A stretch of 64,000 nt of DNA. It comes from CBDBIK01 sp965206145. GTDB lineage: Bacteria; Pseudomonadota; Alphaproteobacteria; TMED109. A model generated the notes under the pieces. It made no database searches. It was not told where the DNA came from and was given only the letters and a program-made list of their open reading frames with translations. Positions 25,512-35,206 of this stretch are shown here, piece after piece (position 1 is the first letter of the stretch; each line of letters begins with the position of its first letter). The stretch is from positions 248,001-312,000 of the forward strand of contig CBDBIK010000009.1 of NCBI GenBank assembly GCA_965206145.1. The letters run 5' to 3'. The position numbers and the translations under genes were made by a program.

Positions 25512-26078
25512 ATGAGCGATTCTTTCCAGCCTGCCTACCGGATGACGATTTCCGGCCTTGTGCGCATGGAGAGCGGGGATTTCGGCAACCCGGACCACGT
25601 GATCTCGATTCTCGATCCCGGCTGGGAGGTTCCAGGACCGCTCGTTGATCGGGATAAGGACAGTCTCACGTCGCTACGTTTTCACGATGAAGTCCAGCCC
25701 GCACCGGGTGTCCAGCTACCATCCCGTGAAGACGTGGTTTCGCTTGTCCGGCTCGGTGAACACTTGGTGGGCAACGGCTGTAGCCATCTCCACGTCCACT
25801 GCCACATGGGGGTTTCCCGCTCCACTGCGGTCGCGGCGATTGTGAGAGTTGCCGCGGCACCCAACCAGATCCAGGAGGCATTCGATGAAATCGATCGTAT
25901 TCGCATTCGCAACTGGCCGAACAGCTTGATGATCGGGTTTGCGGACGAAATCCTCGATCTGGGAGGTGCGATGACACAGGCACTCATCGCGCATCACCGC
26001 CGAGTCGCGGAACGTGACCCGGACCTTGCGGAGGTGATTATCGCGCACGGCCGGGGCCATGAGGTACTTGAGAGCTGA
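25512..26078 (+). CDS. dual-specificity phosphatase-like protein
   Basis: A 188-residue protein carrying the protein tyrosine phosphatase signature CX5R(S/T) in HVHCHMGVSRSTAVAAI, with an upstream conserved aspartate region. This fold removes phosphate from protein or small-molecule substrates. The start ATG at 25512 lies 16 bases after tRNA-Gly; the frame extends into the tRNA but that part is not coding. Alphaproteobacteria carry orphan members of this kind; the substrate is unknown. Confidence 0.83.
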   Translation: MSDSFQPAYRMTISGLVRMESGDFGNPDHVISILDPGWEVPGPLVDRDKDSLTSLRFHDEVQPAPGVQLPSREDVVSLVRLGEHLVGNGCSHLHVHCHMGVSRSTAVAAIVRVAAAPNQIQEAFDEIDRIRIRNWPNSLMIGFADEILDLGGAMTQALIAHHRRVAERDPDLAEVIIAHGRGHEVLES

Positions 26079-26186
26079 ATAGCCGTCTTTAAAGTTTTGT
26101 GCCGTTGCTTTACCGGCAGGCGGAACGTGGGCTAGCCTCTCCTCTCCCCAGGCAGCCTTTCTGGGGATCCAACACAGTGTGGCAGG

Positions 26187-29100
26187 ATGATGAACGAAGG
26201 ACGTTCGCGCGAATTTACCGCCCGCCCGCCGGGCTGTCAGGGACTGTACGACCCCCGGAATGAGCATGATTCGTGTGGCATCGGGTTCGTTGCCGACATC
26301 AAGGGAAGGGCGAGCAATGGCATCGTGGCCCAGGGGCTCGAATTGCTTGTTAACCTCACCCACCGGGGTGCGGTGGGCGCCAATCCGACCGTGGGTGACG
26401 GCGCGGGCCTTCTTCTGCAGGTTCCTGACCGTTTGCTTCGCGAAAGCTGCGCCGAGACGGGCTTCGATCTCCCACCGAGGGGCGACTACGGCGTTGGGCA
26501 GGTATTCCTGCCTAGGGATCCCGGGGTACGGGCCCGGTGCGAGACGGCGTTCGAGGAGGGCCTCGCTCGCAACGGCCTGATATTTCTGGGTTGGCGGGAC
26601 GTGCCCGTTGACCGTTCAGTGCTTTCCGAAGCCGTGCGCGCCTCCGAACCGGTGATCCGTCAGGTGTTCGCCGCACGTGATGCACATGCAGGCGATGCCT
26701 TCGAGAGAATCCTGTTTGTTGTCAGGAAGCAGGTCAGCAACCAATTGCGCGATGTCGAGGATTTCTATGTCGCCTCACTGTCTTCACGCACGCTCGTCTA
26801 CAAGGGGATGATCCTCGCCTGCGATCTCGGCCCCTACTACGAAGACCTGTGCAATCCAAAGGTGGAAAGCGCGCTTGCGCTCGTCCACCAGCGTTTCTCA
26901 ACCAACACCTTTCCTTCGTGGAAACTTGCACAGCCACTTCGGATGCTCTGCCACAACGGCGAAATCAACACCGTCCGGGGCAACCAGAACTGGATGGCGG
27001 CGCGACGCCAGGCGATGCGCTCCGAGCTTTTCGGGGACGACCTGGAAACCATTTGGCCTGTGATTGCCGAAGGGCAGTCCGATTCCGCCTGCCTCGACAA
27101 CATCCTCGAGCTGTTGACGGCTGGCGGCTATCCGCTGGCCCACGCCCTGGCTCTTCTGATTCCGGAGGCTTGGCAGGGGCATCCAGGAATGGAATCTGCC
27201 CGCCGTTCTTTCTACGAGTACCACGCTGCCCTGATGGAACCATGGGATGGTCCGGCAGCACTTGCCTTCACTGACGGCCGCCAGATCGGCGGCGTACTTG
27301 ACCGCAACGGCTTGCGTCCTTCCCGCTACGTCATCACCTCGGACGACCGAGTCATCCTCGCCTCCGAGGCCGGGGTGCTCGACATCCCTCCCGAACGGAT
27401 TGTGGCCAGCCGGCGCCTGCAGCCCGGTCGCACGCTTCTCATTGACCTTGAGGAGGGGCGGATCATCTCGGACGAGGAGATCAAGGCGAATCTCGCTGCT
27501 ACCCGAGATTGGGCGGGTGACGTGGCGCGTTCGACGCTGCGTTTGGCCGATCTGCCCGAAGCGGTCGACGAGGCTGCCCGTTCTAATGTTTCCCGTCTCG
27601 ATCTTCAGCAGGCGTTCGGCTACACGCAGGAAGATCTCCGAAATCTCATGGTGCCGATGGCAACGACGGGGCAGGAAGCGATCGGATCGATGGGAACCGA
27701 CACGCCTCTAGCGGCCCTTTCCGAACGGCCAAAGCTCCTTTTTCACTACTTCAAACAGAATTTTGCGCAAGTCACTAACCCTGCGATCGACCCGATCCGT
27801 GAGGAACTCGTGATGTCGCTGATGTCGTTCGTCGGCCCTCGCCCGAACCTCTTCGGCAATCCTGAAGATCCCTCTGCGCACCGTTTACGCCTCGATCAAC
27901 CGATCCTCTCCGAGATTGATCTTGCTCGGGTTCGGGCCTGTGGACGAAATGGGAAGTTGGGTCTGGCAGTGGCCGAAATCGATATCGCTTTCGATGTCGC
28001 TCAAGGAGAGGAAGGGATGGCACCGGCAGTGGAGAGGATTTGCGCCGAGGCCGAGGAGCGGGTTCGTGCGGGTGACACCATTCTCATTCTCTCCGACCGG
28101 GCGGGCGCGGCAGATCGCGTGGCGTTGCCTTCGCTGCTTGCCACGAGTGCCGTGCATCACCATCTCGTGCGTGCCGGTTTGCGCACCTCAGCGAGCCTTG
28201 TTGTCGAGACGGGAGAAGCCCGGGAGGTTCACCATTTCTGCGTGCTGGCAGGCTACGGAGCCGAGGCGATCCACCCCTACCTCGCCTTTGAGACGATTGA
28301 CGATCTGGGGCGGATGTTTCCAGGTGAAATCGATGCTTCGGAAGCTCGGGCGGCCTATACCAAGGCGATCGGAAAGGGCATTTTCAAGGTGATGTCGAAG
28401 ATGGGCATTTCCACCTACCAGTCCTACTGCGGGGCGCAGATTTTCGATGCCGTGGGTCTGGCTACGCCGTTTGTCGACCGCTTCTTTACCGGTACCGCGA
28501 CGACCATTGAGGGGATTGGTCTGGCCGAGGTCGCGGCTGAGACCGTGGCCCGTCACCGCCGCGCTTTTGGCGGTGCGGCCGAGCTCAGGAATGCCCTCGA
28601 GGCAGGGGGCGAGTACGCCTTCCGCCTGCGCGGCGAGGACCACATATGGACGCCAGACACGGTGGCCGATCTCCAGCATGCGGTGCGTTCGTCCGGGAAG
28701 GGTGCCGAGGAACGCTACCAGACGTTCGCTGCCGCCCTGAATGAGCAATCTGAGAGGTTGATGACTCCGCGTGGGCTGTTTGAGTTGCTTCCCGCAGGAA
28801 CCTCGGTTTCTCTCGGTGAGGTCGAACCCGCTGAATCGATCGTCCGCCGGTTCGCCACCGGAGCAATGTCGTTCGGGTCGATCTCACGTGAGGCGCACAC
28901 CACACTCGCCATTGCGATGAACCGCATCGGGGGCAAGTCCAACACCGGCGAGGGCGGCGAGGAATCGGATCGCTTCAAGCCACACCCCAACGGCGATTCC
29001 CTCCGTTCGGCAATCAAGCAGGTCGCTTCCGGACGTTTTGGGGTTACGGCCGAGTACCTAGCCAATGCCGACGATATCCAGATCAAGATCGCCCAGGGAG

Positions 29101-30827
29101 CGAAGCCCGGTGAGGGTGGGCAGCTTCCGGGGCATAAGGTCGATGAAACCATTGCGAAAGTGCGGCATTCAACCCCGGGGGTGGGATTGATCTCACCGCC
29201 TCCGCACCACGACATCTATTCGATTGAGGACTTGGCCCAGCTCATTTTCGATCTGAAGAACGTCAACCCCAAAGCCCGGATTAGCGTCAAGCTGGTGTCC
29301 GAGGTGGGGGTGGGAACCGTTGCCGCCGGGGTCTCCAAGGCGCGTGCCGATCACGTGACGATCGCAGGTTTCGAGGGCGGCACCGGTGCTAGCCCGTTGA
29401 CCTCGATCAAGCACGCAGGCTCCCCTTGGGAAATTGGGCTCGCGGAAACCCAGCAGACACTCGTTCTCAACGGTCTGCGGGGACGGATCGCGATTCAGGT
29501 CGACGGCGGTCTTCGCACCGGTCGTGACGTAATTGTTGGTGCCCTACTCGGTGCTGATGAGTTCGGCTTCTCGACCGCACCGCTGATCGCGGCGGGCTGC
29601 GTGATGATGCGTAAGTGCCACCTCAACACTTGCCCGGTAGGTATCGCCACGCAGAATCCAGAACTCAGGAAGCGTTTTACCGGCACGCCTGAACACGTGA
29701 TCCGCTACTTCTTCTTCGTTGCTGAGGAAATCCGCGGAATCATGGCGGAACTAGGCTTTCGCACCTTTGATGAGATGATCGGCCGTTCCGATCTTCTTGG
29801 TTCGCGTCGTGCACTCGACCACTGGAAGGCGAATGGCCTTGATTTTTCGCGTTTGTTCCACAGGCCCGACGTAGGACCTAAGATCGCGCGCCGGAACTCC
29901 GAGCGTCAGGAACATCCCATTGGCGACATTCTTGACAGGAAACTGATCAAGGCGGCGGCGCAGACCATCGAGGGAGGTTCTCCTGTGCAGCTCGAGTTCC
30001 CGGTTCGCAACACCGATCGCACGACCGGCGCGATGCTGTCGGGGGAGATCGCCCTTCGGCACGGCCACACCGGACTGCACGAAGATTCCATCAGTGTGCG
30101 TTTCCGCGGGACGGCGGGACAGAGTTTCGGAGCATTCCTGGCGAGAGGGGTTTCCTTTGAGTTGGTGGGAGATGCCAACGATTACACAGGCAAGGGGCTT
30201 TCAGGCGGGCGGATCGCTATTCGCCCCGATCCCGACAGCGGGATCGTGCCTGAAGAAAGTGTCATCGTAGGGAGTACGGTTCTCTACGGCGCGATCGAAG
30301 GGGAGTGTTATTTCCGCGGCGGGGCGGGCGAGCGTTTCGCAGTTCGTAACTCCGGCGCGATCACCGTCGTCGAGGGCGTGGGCGATCACGGTTGCGAGTA
30401 CATGACGGGCGGCGTGGTGGTCTGTCTTGGGCCGACGGGACGGAATTTTGCCGCTGGTATGTCGGGCGGACTCGCTTATGTCCTAGACGAGGACGGTTCG
30501 TTTGCCGAGCGTTGCAACACCAGCATGGTCGAGATCGGGCCCGTCCCCCGTGGCGGTATCCCGGCCCGGACCGAAGATTCACTTGTCTCGCTTGCACAGG
30601 CGATGCAGGACATGCTCGGCGATGACGAGGCAAGGCTCCGTTGCTTGATTGAGCGCCACCTGCACTACACCGGCAGCGCCCGTGCAGCCTCCATTTTCAA
30701 CGATTGGGACGAGGCGATTGGCAAGTTCGTGAAGGTACTTCCCGTAGATTACCGTAGGGCTCTTCTTGCTCGAGCCAGTTCTGTCACTAGTCCGAATCCG
30801 GAACCCGTCCGGACAGGGAGGCACTGA
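26187..30827 (+). CDS. gltB: glutamate synthase (NADPH) large subunit
   Basis: A 1546-residue GltB. A short propeptide precedes the N-terminal nucleophile, cysteine 30 in NEHDSCGIGFVAD, which is exposed by processing in this family. Next come the glutamine amidotransferase domain (HQRFSTNTFPSWKLAQPLR, CHNGEINTVRGNQNW), the central domain, the FMN-binding synthase domain (STGEGGEESDR-type sequence, here NTGEGGEESDRF, and IKIAQGAKPGEGGQLPG), the 3Fe-4S cysteines in MMRKCHLNTCPVGIATQ, and the C-terminal GXGXG beta-helix. Together with GltD it makes two glutamates from glutamine and 2-oxoglutarate. gltD starts 2 bases later. Confidence 0.97.
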   Translation: MMNEGRSREFTARPPGCQGLYDPRNEHDSCGIGFVADIKGRASNGIVAQGLELLVNLTHRGAVGANPTVGDGAGLLLQVPDRLLRESCAETGFDLPPRGDYGVGQVFLPRDPGVRARCETAFEEGLARNGLIFLGWRDVPVDRSVLSEAVRASEPVIRQVFAARDAHAGDAFERILFVVRKQVSNQLRDVEDFYVASLSSRTLVYKGMILACDLGPYYEDLCNPKVESALALVHQRFSTNTFPSWKLAQPLRMLCHNGEINTVRGNQNWMAARRQAMRSELFGDDLETIWPVIAEGQSDSACLDNILELLTAGGYPLAHALALLIPEAWQGHPGMESARRSFYEYHAALMEPWDGPAALAFTDGRQIGGVLDRNGLRPSRYVITSDDRVILASEAGVLDIPPERIVASRRLQPGRTLLIDLEEGRIISDEEIKANLAATRDWAGDVARSTLRLADLPEAVDEAARSNVSRLDLQQAFGYTQEDLRNLMVPMATTGQEAIGSMGTDTPLAALSERPKLLFHYFKQNFAQVTNPAIDPIREELVMSLMSFVGPRPNLFGNPEDPSAHRLRLDQPILSEIDLARVRACGRNGKLGLAVAEIDIAFDVAQGEEGMAPAVERICAEAEERVRAGDTILILSDRAGAADRVALPSLLATSAVHHHLVRAGLRTSASLVVETGEAREVHHFCVLAGYGAEAIHPYLAFETIDDLGRMFPGEIDASEARAAYTKAIGKGIFKVMSKMGISTYQSYCGAQIFDAVGLATPFVDRFFTGTATTIEGIGLAEVAAETVARHRRAFGGAAELRNALEAGGEYAFRLRGEDHIWTPDTVADLQHAVRSSGKGAEERYQTFAAALNEQSERLMTPRGLFELLPAGTSVSLGEVEPAESIVRRFATGAMSFGSISREAHTTLAIAMNRIGGKSNTGEGGEESDRFKPHPNGDSLRSAIKQVASGRFGVTAEYLANADDIQIKIAQGAKPGEGGQLPGHKVDETIAKVRHSTPGVGLISPPPHHDIYSIEDLAQLIFDLKNVNPKARISVKLVSEVGVGTVAAGVSKARADHVTIAGFEGGTGASPLTSIKHAGSPWEIGLAETQQTLVLNGLRGRIAIQVDGGLRTGRDVIVGALLGADEFGFSTAPLIAAGCVMMRKCHLNTCPVGIATQNPELRKRFTGTPEHVIRYFFFVAEEIRGIMAELGFRTFDEMIGRSDLLGSRRALDHWKANGLDFSRLFHRPDVGPKIARRNSERQEHPIGDILDRKLIKAAAQTIEGGSPVQLEFPVRNTDRTTGAMLSGEIALRHGHTGLHEDSISVRFRGTAGQSFGAFLARGVSFELVGDANDYTGKGLSGGRIAIRPDPDSGIVPEESVIVGSTVLYGAIEGECYFRGGAGERFAVRNSGAITVVEGVGDHGCEYMTGGVVVCLGPTGRNFAAGMSGGLAYVLDEDGSFAERCNTSMVEIGPVPRGGIPARTEDSLVSLAQAMQDMLGDDEARLRCLIERHLHYTGSARAASIFNDWDEAIGKFVKVLPVDYRRALLARASSVTSPNPEPVRTGRH

Positions 30828-30829
30828 AC

Positions 30830-32251
30830 GTGGGGAAAGTCACAGGCTTCCTCGACATTGAGCGTCACGAGCGCTCCTACCGCCCGGTCGAGGAGCGCAT
30901 TGAGCATTGGCGCGAGTTCGTCGAACCCCTGAAAGACAACGAACTCGCGCTTCAGGGTGCCCGTTGTATGGACTGCGGCATTCCCTACTGCCATCAGGGG
31001 TGCCCAGTGAACAACATTATTCCGGACTGGAACGACCTTGTGTACCGCGACGACTGGCGTCAGGCGCACGAAGTGTTGCACTCGACCAACAACTTCCCCG
31101 AATTCACCGGACGGATATGCCCCGCCCCCTGCGAGGAGGCGTGCACGCTCAACCTTGAGGACGTTCCCGTGACCATCAAGACGATCGAGTGTGCGATTGT
31201 CGATCGAGCTTTCACGGAGGGTTGGGTAATCCCGGAACCACCTGCGAAGAAAACGGGCAAGCAGGTCGCAATCGTGGGCTCAGGTCCCGCCGGCCTTGCC
31301 GCTGCACAGCAGCTTGCCCGCGCCGGCCACGATGTGACTGTCTTCGAAAAGCAGGCAACTCCCGGCGGCCTGCTCCGTTACGGTATCCCCGACTTCAAAA
31401 TGGAGAAGGGGATCATCGATCGGCGACTTGAACAGATGAGGGCCGAAGGCGTCGAGTTCCGGTGCGGAGTCCACGTAGGCGTGGACGAGCCTGCCCAGGC
31501 CCTTCTTGATTCCCACGATGTGGTTCTTCTCGCCGGTGGTGCCGAGAACCCTCGCGACCTTCCCATTCCCGGCCGCGAAATGGAAGGGGTTCATTTCGCG
31601 ATGTCGTTTCTCCCGCAGCAGAATCAGCGCGTTTCCGGTGAACCCTTCAACACCAACCAGGAAATCCTGGCTAACGGAAGGCGGGTGGTGGTGATCGGGG
31701 GAGGTGACACAGGTTCGGATTGCATCGGCACGTCGTTCCGCCAGCATGCGGCTTCGGTGACGCAGTTCGAAATCCTACCAATGCCGCCTGAACACCCCGA
31801 CAAGGAAACGACCTGGCCGCACTGGCCGCTTCGTCTCCGGACTTCCTCCTCACAGGCTGAGGGAGCGATGCGTGATTGGTCTGTGCAGACATCCGAAATC
31901 CTCGGCAATACCGAAGGCAGGGTGCGTGCTCTCAAGTGTGTACGGGTTGATGAAACCTTCACTCCGATTCCGGACTCTGAGTTCGAAATTGAGACGGATT
32001 TGGTGCTTCTTGCCATGGGTTTCCTAGGCCCGATTCACAAAGGAATGCTCGAAGAACTTGCAATCGATCTGGACGGTCGCGGTAATGCAAAGGCAAAGAC
32101 GGACGATTATCGAACCTCGCTTGACAACGTGTTTGCCGCAGGCGACATGCGCAGGGGACAATCTCTCGTTGTGTGGGCAATTCGGGAAGGCAGACAGGCT
32201 GCGCGGGCGATTGACCTGCAGCTGCAGGGAAACACCGACCTTCCGCGCTAA
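30830..32251 (+). CDS. gltD: glutamate synthase (NADPH) small subunit
   Basis: A 473-residue GltD. N-terminal cysteines for 4Fe-4S clusters lie in ARCMDCGIPYCHQGCPVNN and ICPAPCEEACTLN. FAD and NADPH Rossmann motifs are VAIVGSGPAGLAAAQQL and VVVIGGGDTGSDCIG. It delivers electrons from NADPH to GltB. The start is a GTG at 30830 with a ggagg Shine-Dalgarno about 8 bases upstream, just after the gltB stop. Confidence 0.97.
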   Translation: MGKVTGFLDIERHERSYRPVEERIEHWREFVEPLKDNELALQGARCMDCGIPYCHQGCPVNNIIPDWNDLVYRDDWRQAHEVLHSTNNFPEFTGRICPAPCEEACTLNLEDVPVTIKTIECAIVDRAFTEGWVIPEPPAKKTGKQVAIVGSGPAGLAAAQQLARAGHDVTVFEKQATPGGLLRYGIPDFKMEKGIIDRRLEQMRAEGVEFRCGVHVGVDEPAQALLDSHDVVLLAGGAENPRDLPIPGREMEGVHFAMSFLPQQNQRVSGEPFNTNQEILANGRRVVVIGGGDTGSDCIGTSFRQHAASVTQFEILPMPPEHPDKETTWPHWPLRLRTSSSQAEGAMRDWSVQTSEILGNTEGRVRALKCVRVDETFTPIPDSEFEIETDLVLLAMGFLGPIHKGMLEELAIDLDGRGNAKAKTDDYRTSLDNVFAAGDMRRGQSLVVWAIREGRQAARAIDLQLQGNTDLPR

Positions 32252-32262
32252 CCGCTCATTGA

Positions 32263-32285
32263 GAGTGGATACTTCCACTCCTTAA
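32263..32285 (+). terminator. weak hairpin after gltD
   Basis: A 7-bp perfect stem gagtgga / tccactc with a 4-base loop starts 12 bases after the gltD stop. It lacks a real T-run (cttaat follows), so it may stabilise the 3' end rather than terminate. Confidence 0.35.
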
Positions 32286-32340
32286 TAGTCCGCTTAGTAG
32301 TTCGCGGTTTCAACCCGCTAGCGCAACATTTGGTAGTGCC

Positions 32341-32460
32341 TCACTTTGAAAATTCGTTGATTCCGGGGCCGATGACACTGTCGGGCAGGCGGACGTAGCC
32401 TAGCTTCAGGAACTGCTCCAGCAGGATGACTTCAATATCGGCTTCGGACAGGGTGGACAT
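32341..32460 (-). pseudogene. hsdR N-terminal fragment (type I restriction subunit)
   Basis: A 39-codon frame from an ATG at 32460 to a TGA at 32341 encodes MSTLSEADIEVILLEQFLKL then GYVRLPDSVIGPG. This matches how many type I restriction HsdR subunits begin, after which the sequence stops; real HsdR proteins are about 1000 residues. Only a decayed start remains. It lies just downstream of the Fic tail, the usual fic-hsdR order in type I loci. Confidence 0.55.
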
Positions 32461-32491
32461 GAGTTTCTCGTTTCAGAAATATGCAGTGCTG

Positions 32492-32989
32492 TTATGGATC
32501 ACTTGTTGATCTCAAGAGTTGTGGGTCAATTTTGCTGTAATTTCGATCCACAAAATGGGTTGTGGTGCAAAAGTAATCCTCAAACGCTGATTTCCCTTCG
32601 CAGATATTCAGCAACTCCGGAAACGCCAGAACCGCCGGTCGCCTGCCATTGGCGGGTCGTAACTCGTGCGGCAACCCATTGTCGCGCACGAGGCACAGAA
32701 TGCGTTTGGCGGTTGGCACTGGGATGTCCGCCTGTGCCACAAAATCAGAGGAGCTGAAGATTGGACGGCTAAAGAACCAGTCCAGCGCTCGGCCACCGTA
32801 TTGCGATTTTGTCGCCCCCAGTTTTTGCGCGCATTTAGGAAGTGTGAAAGAAAAGAAACTCCTCGGATACATCTTTTTATGGCTGTTCTCTCGAGGCGTT
32901 CCGTCTGGGGAAACACCTCGCAACAGGTGTTGTCGCCCAGACCACAGGAACCAATACTCACGTGCCGAATTTGCCCCCGAACGACTCAT
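32492..32989 (-). pseudogene. Fic-family protein C-terminal remnant
   Basis: The frame encodes 165 residues, but only about 32579-32788 looks like a gene product: DWFFSRPIFSSSDFVAQADI, VPTAKRILCLVRDNG, then GRRPAVLAFPELLNICEGK. This is the winged-helix tail of Fic-family proteins that occur in type I restriction loci. The catalytic Fic box (HPFxxGNGR) and the rest of the protein are missing. With the hsdR scrap it marks an eroded restriction-modification island ending at tRNA-Arg. Confidence 0.6.
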
Positions 32990-33008
32990 CGTAGAGCAAC
33001 CGTGAGGA

Positions 33009-33085
33009 TGGCGCGCCCGGAAGGATTCGAACCCTCAACCTCCTGATCCGTAGTCAGGTGCTCTATCCAGTTGAGCCACGGGCGC
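33009..33085 (-). tRNA. tRNA-Arg (ACG)
   Basis: Cloverleaf on the minus strand: acceptor GCGCCCG/CGGGCGC, anticodon stem-loop CTGACTACGGATCAG (anticodon ACG), T-loop GGTTCGAATCC, encoded CCA. Its 3' end faces the decayed restriction remnant. Confidence 0.96.
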
Positions 33086-33146
33086 GACACCTGACTGATA
33101 GTCGGGCGCGGGCGTGCTGGCAAGCCCGGAAGCGCTTTTTTCGGGC

Positions 33147-33992
33147 CTAAAACGTAAGTGGAATGTTGTCGATGAGGCGTGTCGGGCCGAGCCATGCGGC
33201 ACCCAGGAGTCGTGCTGGCTGACCCGTTCGGGCAGGCACTGGGGTCAGGGTTTCAGCATCTCGGAGTTCGACGTAATCAATCTTTCTGTAGCCTGCTTCG
33301 CCAATGGCCTGGCGGGCCTTCTCGATGTGCGGCTCAGGTTCAGCACCCGCAGCGATAGCACCACTGGCCTCGGCGAGTGCTGAATGGAGTGCGGGTGCGA
33401 TACGTCGCTCCTCCTCGTTGAGGTAGATGTTTCGCGAGGAGCACGCGAAGCCGTCTGCCTCGCGCACGGTGGGAATGGCGGCGATCTCCGAGGGGATGTT
33501 GAGATCGAGGACCAGTCGCCGGACGACCAGAAGTTGTTGGTAATCTTTCTCACCGAACACGGCAACGTCAGGCTGGCACTGGAGGAGGAGTTTCGCGACG
33601 ACTGTCGCTACGCCCTCGAAGTGCCAGGGTCGGGCATCACCGCAAAGCCCGAGAGCGGGGCCTGCGGGCACGATCGAGGTGGAAAATCCATCCGAGTACA
33701 TTTCATTGGAGTCGGGTACAAAAACGAGATCGACCGAGGCACTCTGGAGCCGATGCAGGTCATTTTCCTCGTCCTGCGGGTAGCGGCCGAGATCCTCCTC
33801 CTCGCCGAACTGTCGCGGATTCACGAAGATTGAGACGACAGTTTGCGAGCCCAGCCGCCCAGCTTCCTTGATGAGCGCATCGTGCGCCGCGTGGAGTGCA
33901 CCCATGGTCGGAACCAGGGCGATTCGCTTGCCCGACTGCCGCCAATCGGAAACCCGTTGGCGAAGCTCACGGACGGTTCGAACGACATCCAT
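33147..33992 (-). CDS. panC: pantothenate synthetase
   Basis: A 281-residue PanC, which joins pantoate and beta-alanine using ATP in coenzyme A synthesis. Seen: IALVPTMGALHAAHDALI (HxGH-type ATP-binding region), VSIFVNPRQFGEEEDL, FGEKDYQQLLVVRRLV and ADGFACSSRNIYLNEEER (the KMSKS-like loop region). Length is normal. No panB or panD is adjacent. Confidence 0.96.
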   Translation of the reverse strand: MDVVRTVRELRQRVSDWRQSGKRIALVPTMGALHAAHDALIKEAGRLGSQTVVSIFVNPRQFGEEEDLGRYPQDEENDLHRLQSASVDLVFVPDSNEMYSDGFSTSIVPAGPALGLCGDARPWHFEGVATVVAKLLLQCQPDVAVFGEKDYQQLLVVRRLVLDLNIPSEIAAIPTVREADGFACSSRNIYLNEEERRIAPALHSALAEASGAIAAGAEPEPHIEKARQAIGEAGYRKIDYVELRDAETLTPVPARTGQPARLLGAAWLGPTRLIDNIPLTF

Positions 33993-34034
33993 ATCCGTGT
34001 TCCGAGGGTAGGTTGCAGGACGGTAACCGGAAGG

Positions 34035-34673
34035 TCAGAAGGTGGTCAACGAATGGTTCGTCGCCGTGGCCTGCTTCGCGTCGAGGAGCGCATCCCGGAA
34101 GCGGCTTTTCAGGAACGCCCCATCTCGAGGAGGGAGAGGATTCCCCGGGCTCGAGGTGGCACCAGGTGTCTTGATCGCGGCGAACAGCGGCCCCTGGCTC
34201 TCCGTGCCCAGACGGTTAAGGGAGTTTCGGAAATCAGCAAGCTCATCGGCATTGGTCACGATGCGCGAATCGTTGATTCCGGCAGCGCGCGCAATTCCCG
34301 CCAAGTCGCAACGTTCCGAGGTGTGAGAGGGCTGCCCTCCGGTCTCTCCGTAAAGCTCGTTATCCATTACCACCACGGCAAGGTTGGACGGCATTTTTCG
34401 GCCCACGGTTGCGAGGCTTCCCAGACCCATCAGCATTTCGCCGTCACCTGTGAGGACAAGAACCCGTCGGCGAGGTTGTGCGAGCGCAAGTCCGAGGCCC
34501 GTGGCGGTGGCGAGGCCCATACCTCCCCACATATAGAATGATAGGTCCCGGTCGCCGGCCGCCATGGCATCCCACACGGTTCCCCCGAGACCGAGGACGG
34601 CGAGCAAGTCCTCGCCGGAACCTAGGAGAACGCGTGCGGTTTCGCGTCGGTCGAGAGCAGTCTTGGTCATCAC
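34035..34673 (-). CDS. ThDP-dependent decarboxylase, catalytic (beta-like) subunit
   Basis: A 212-residue thiamine diphosphate-binding half-enzyme resembling the second subunit of sulfopyruvate or phosphonopyruvate decarboxylases. The ThDP/Mg motif is complete: GDGEMLMGLGSLATVGRK followed about 12 residues later by MDNELYGETGG. FYMWGGMGLATATGLGLAL precedes it. It starts at a GTG overlapping the partner stop (GTGA at 34670-34673), or at an ATG at 34670. Substrate cannot be read from sequence; sulfopyruvate, phosphonopyruvate or another 2-oxo acid are all possible. Confidence 0.8.
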   Translation of the reverse strand: MMTKTALDRRETARVLLGSGEDLLAVLGLGGTVWDAMAAGDRDLSFYMWGGMGLATATGLGLALAQPRRRVLVLTGDGEMLMGLGSLATVGRKMPSNLAVVVMDNELYGETGGQPSHTSERCDLAGIARAAGINDSRIVTNADELADFRNSLNRLGTESQGPLFAAIKTPGATSSPGNPLPPRDGAFLKSRFRDALLDAKQATATNHSLTTF

Positions 34674-35206
34674 TGGAATGCCTTCGTGCCAATCAGGCGC
34701 TGCGGCAGGAGAAGTGCCACGCGCTGGTCCGAATCGAATGCCAAGGAGATCGCTGCGGTCGCTGTTTCGCCCGCCTCAAGGGCATTTTGGACTTCGATCG
34801 TTCGGCAGTCGAGTGCGTCGAGCACGCCCCTTGCAGCGCGAGCGGGAGGTACCTGCCACGGATTGAATTCGCCCCATTCGCCGCGCATTGTGATCGCCAT
34901 CAGGAGGGGAAAGCGTCCCGAATCGGCGAGCGAGGAGATTGCGTTGACGCAGTTGCCAAGTCCGCTCGATTGCATGAGCAGAGCGGCTCGTGCGCCGCCG
35001 AGCCAAGCTCCAGCGGAAACCCCGACGCCTTCTTCCTCGCTAGTGAGACCGATGACGGTCATGGAAGGTTCAGCTTCGCAGAGAGAAATGAGCCGGGCGT
35101 GGCCTGCGTCGGGCACGTGGGAAATTCGACTCACATCGCCTGCCCGCAACGTTTCGAATAGCGCCAGCGACCAGTCTTCGCTGGTGCGCCCCTGAGAGAT
35201 TGTCAA
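34670..35206 (-). CDS. ThDP-dependent decarboxylase, pyrimidine-binding (alpha-like) subunit
   Basis: A 178-residue partner of the preceding gene. It has the ThDP PYR-domain features: HVPDAGHARLISLCEAEP, GLTSEEEGVGVSAGAWLGG with the conserved glutamate that activates the cofactor, and LLMQSSGLGNCVNAISSL. The two halves together equal one ThDP decarboxylase chain, as in ComD/ComE sulfopyruvate decarboxylase. Its start is a TTG overlapping the SH3-domain gene stop (TTGA, 35203-35206). Three genes in a row are thus coupled by stop-start overlaps. Confidence 0.8.
   Translation of the reverse strand: MTISQGRTSEDWSLALFETLRAGDVSRISHVPDAGHARLISLCEAEPSMTVIGLTSEEEGVGVSAGAWLGGARAALLMQSSGLGNCVNAISSLADSGRFPLLMAITMRGEWGEFNPWQVPPARAARGVLDALDCRTIEVQNALEAGETATAAISLAFDSDQRVALLLPQRLIGTKAFQ

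Noticed and set aside
32666..33046. plus ORF ending ARPEGFEPSTS
   Set aside because: This peptide is the well-known mistranslation of a tRNA gene read antisense; it is tRNA-Arg.
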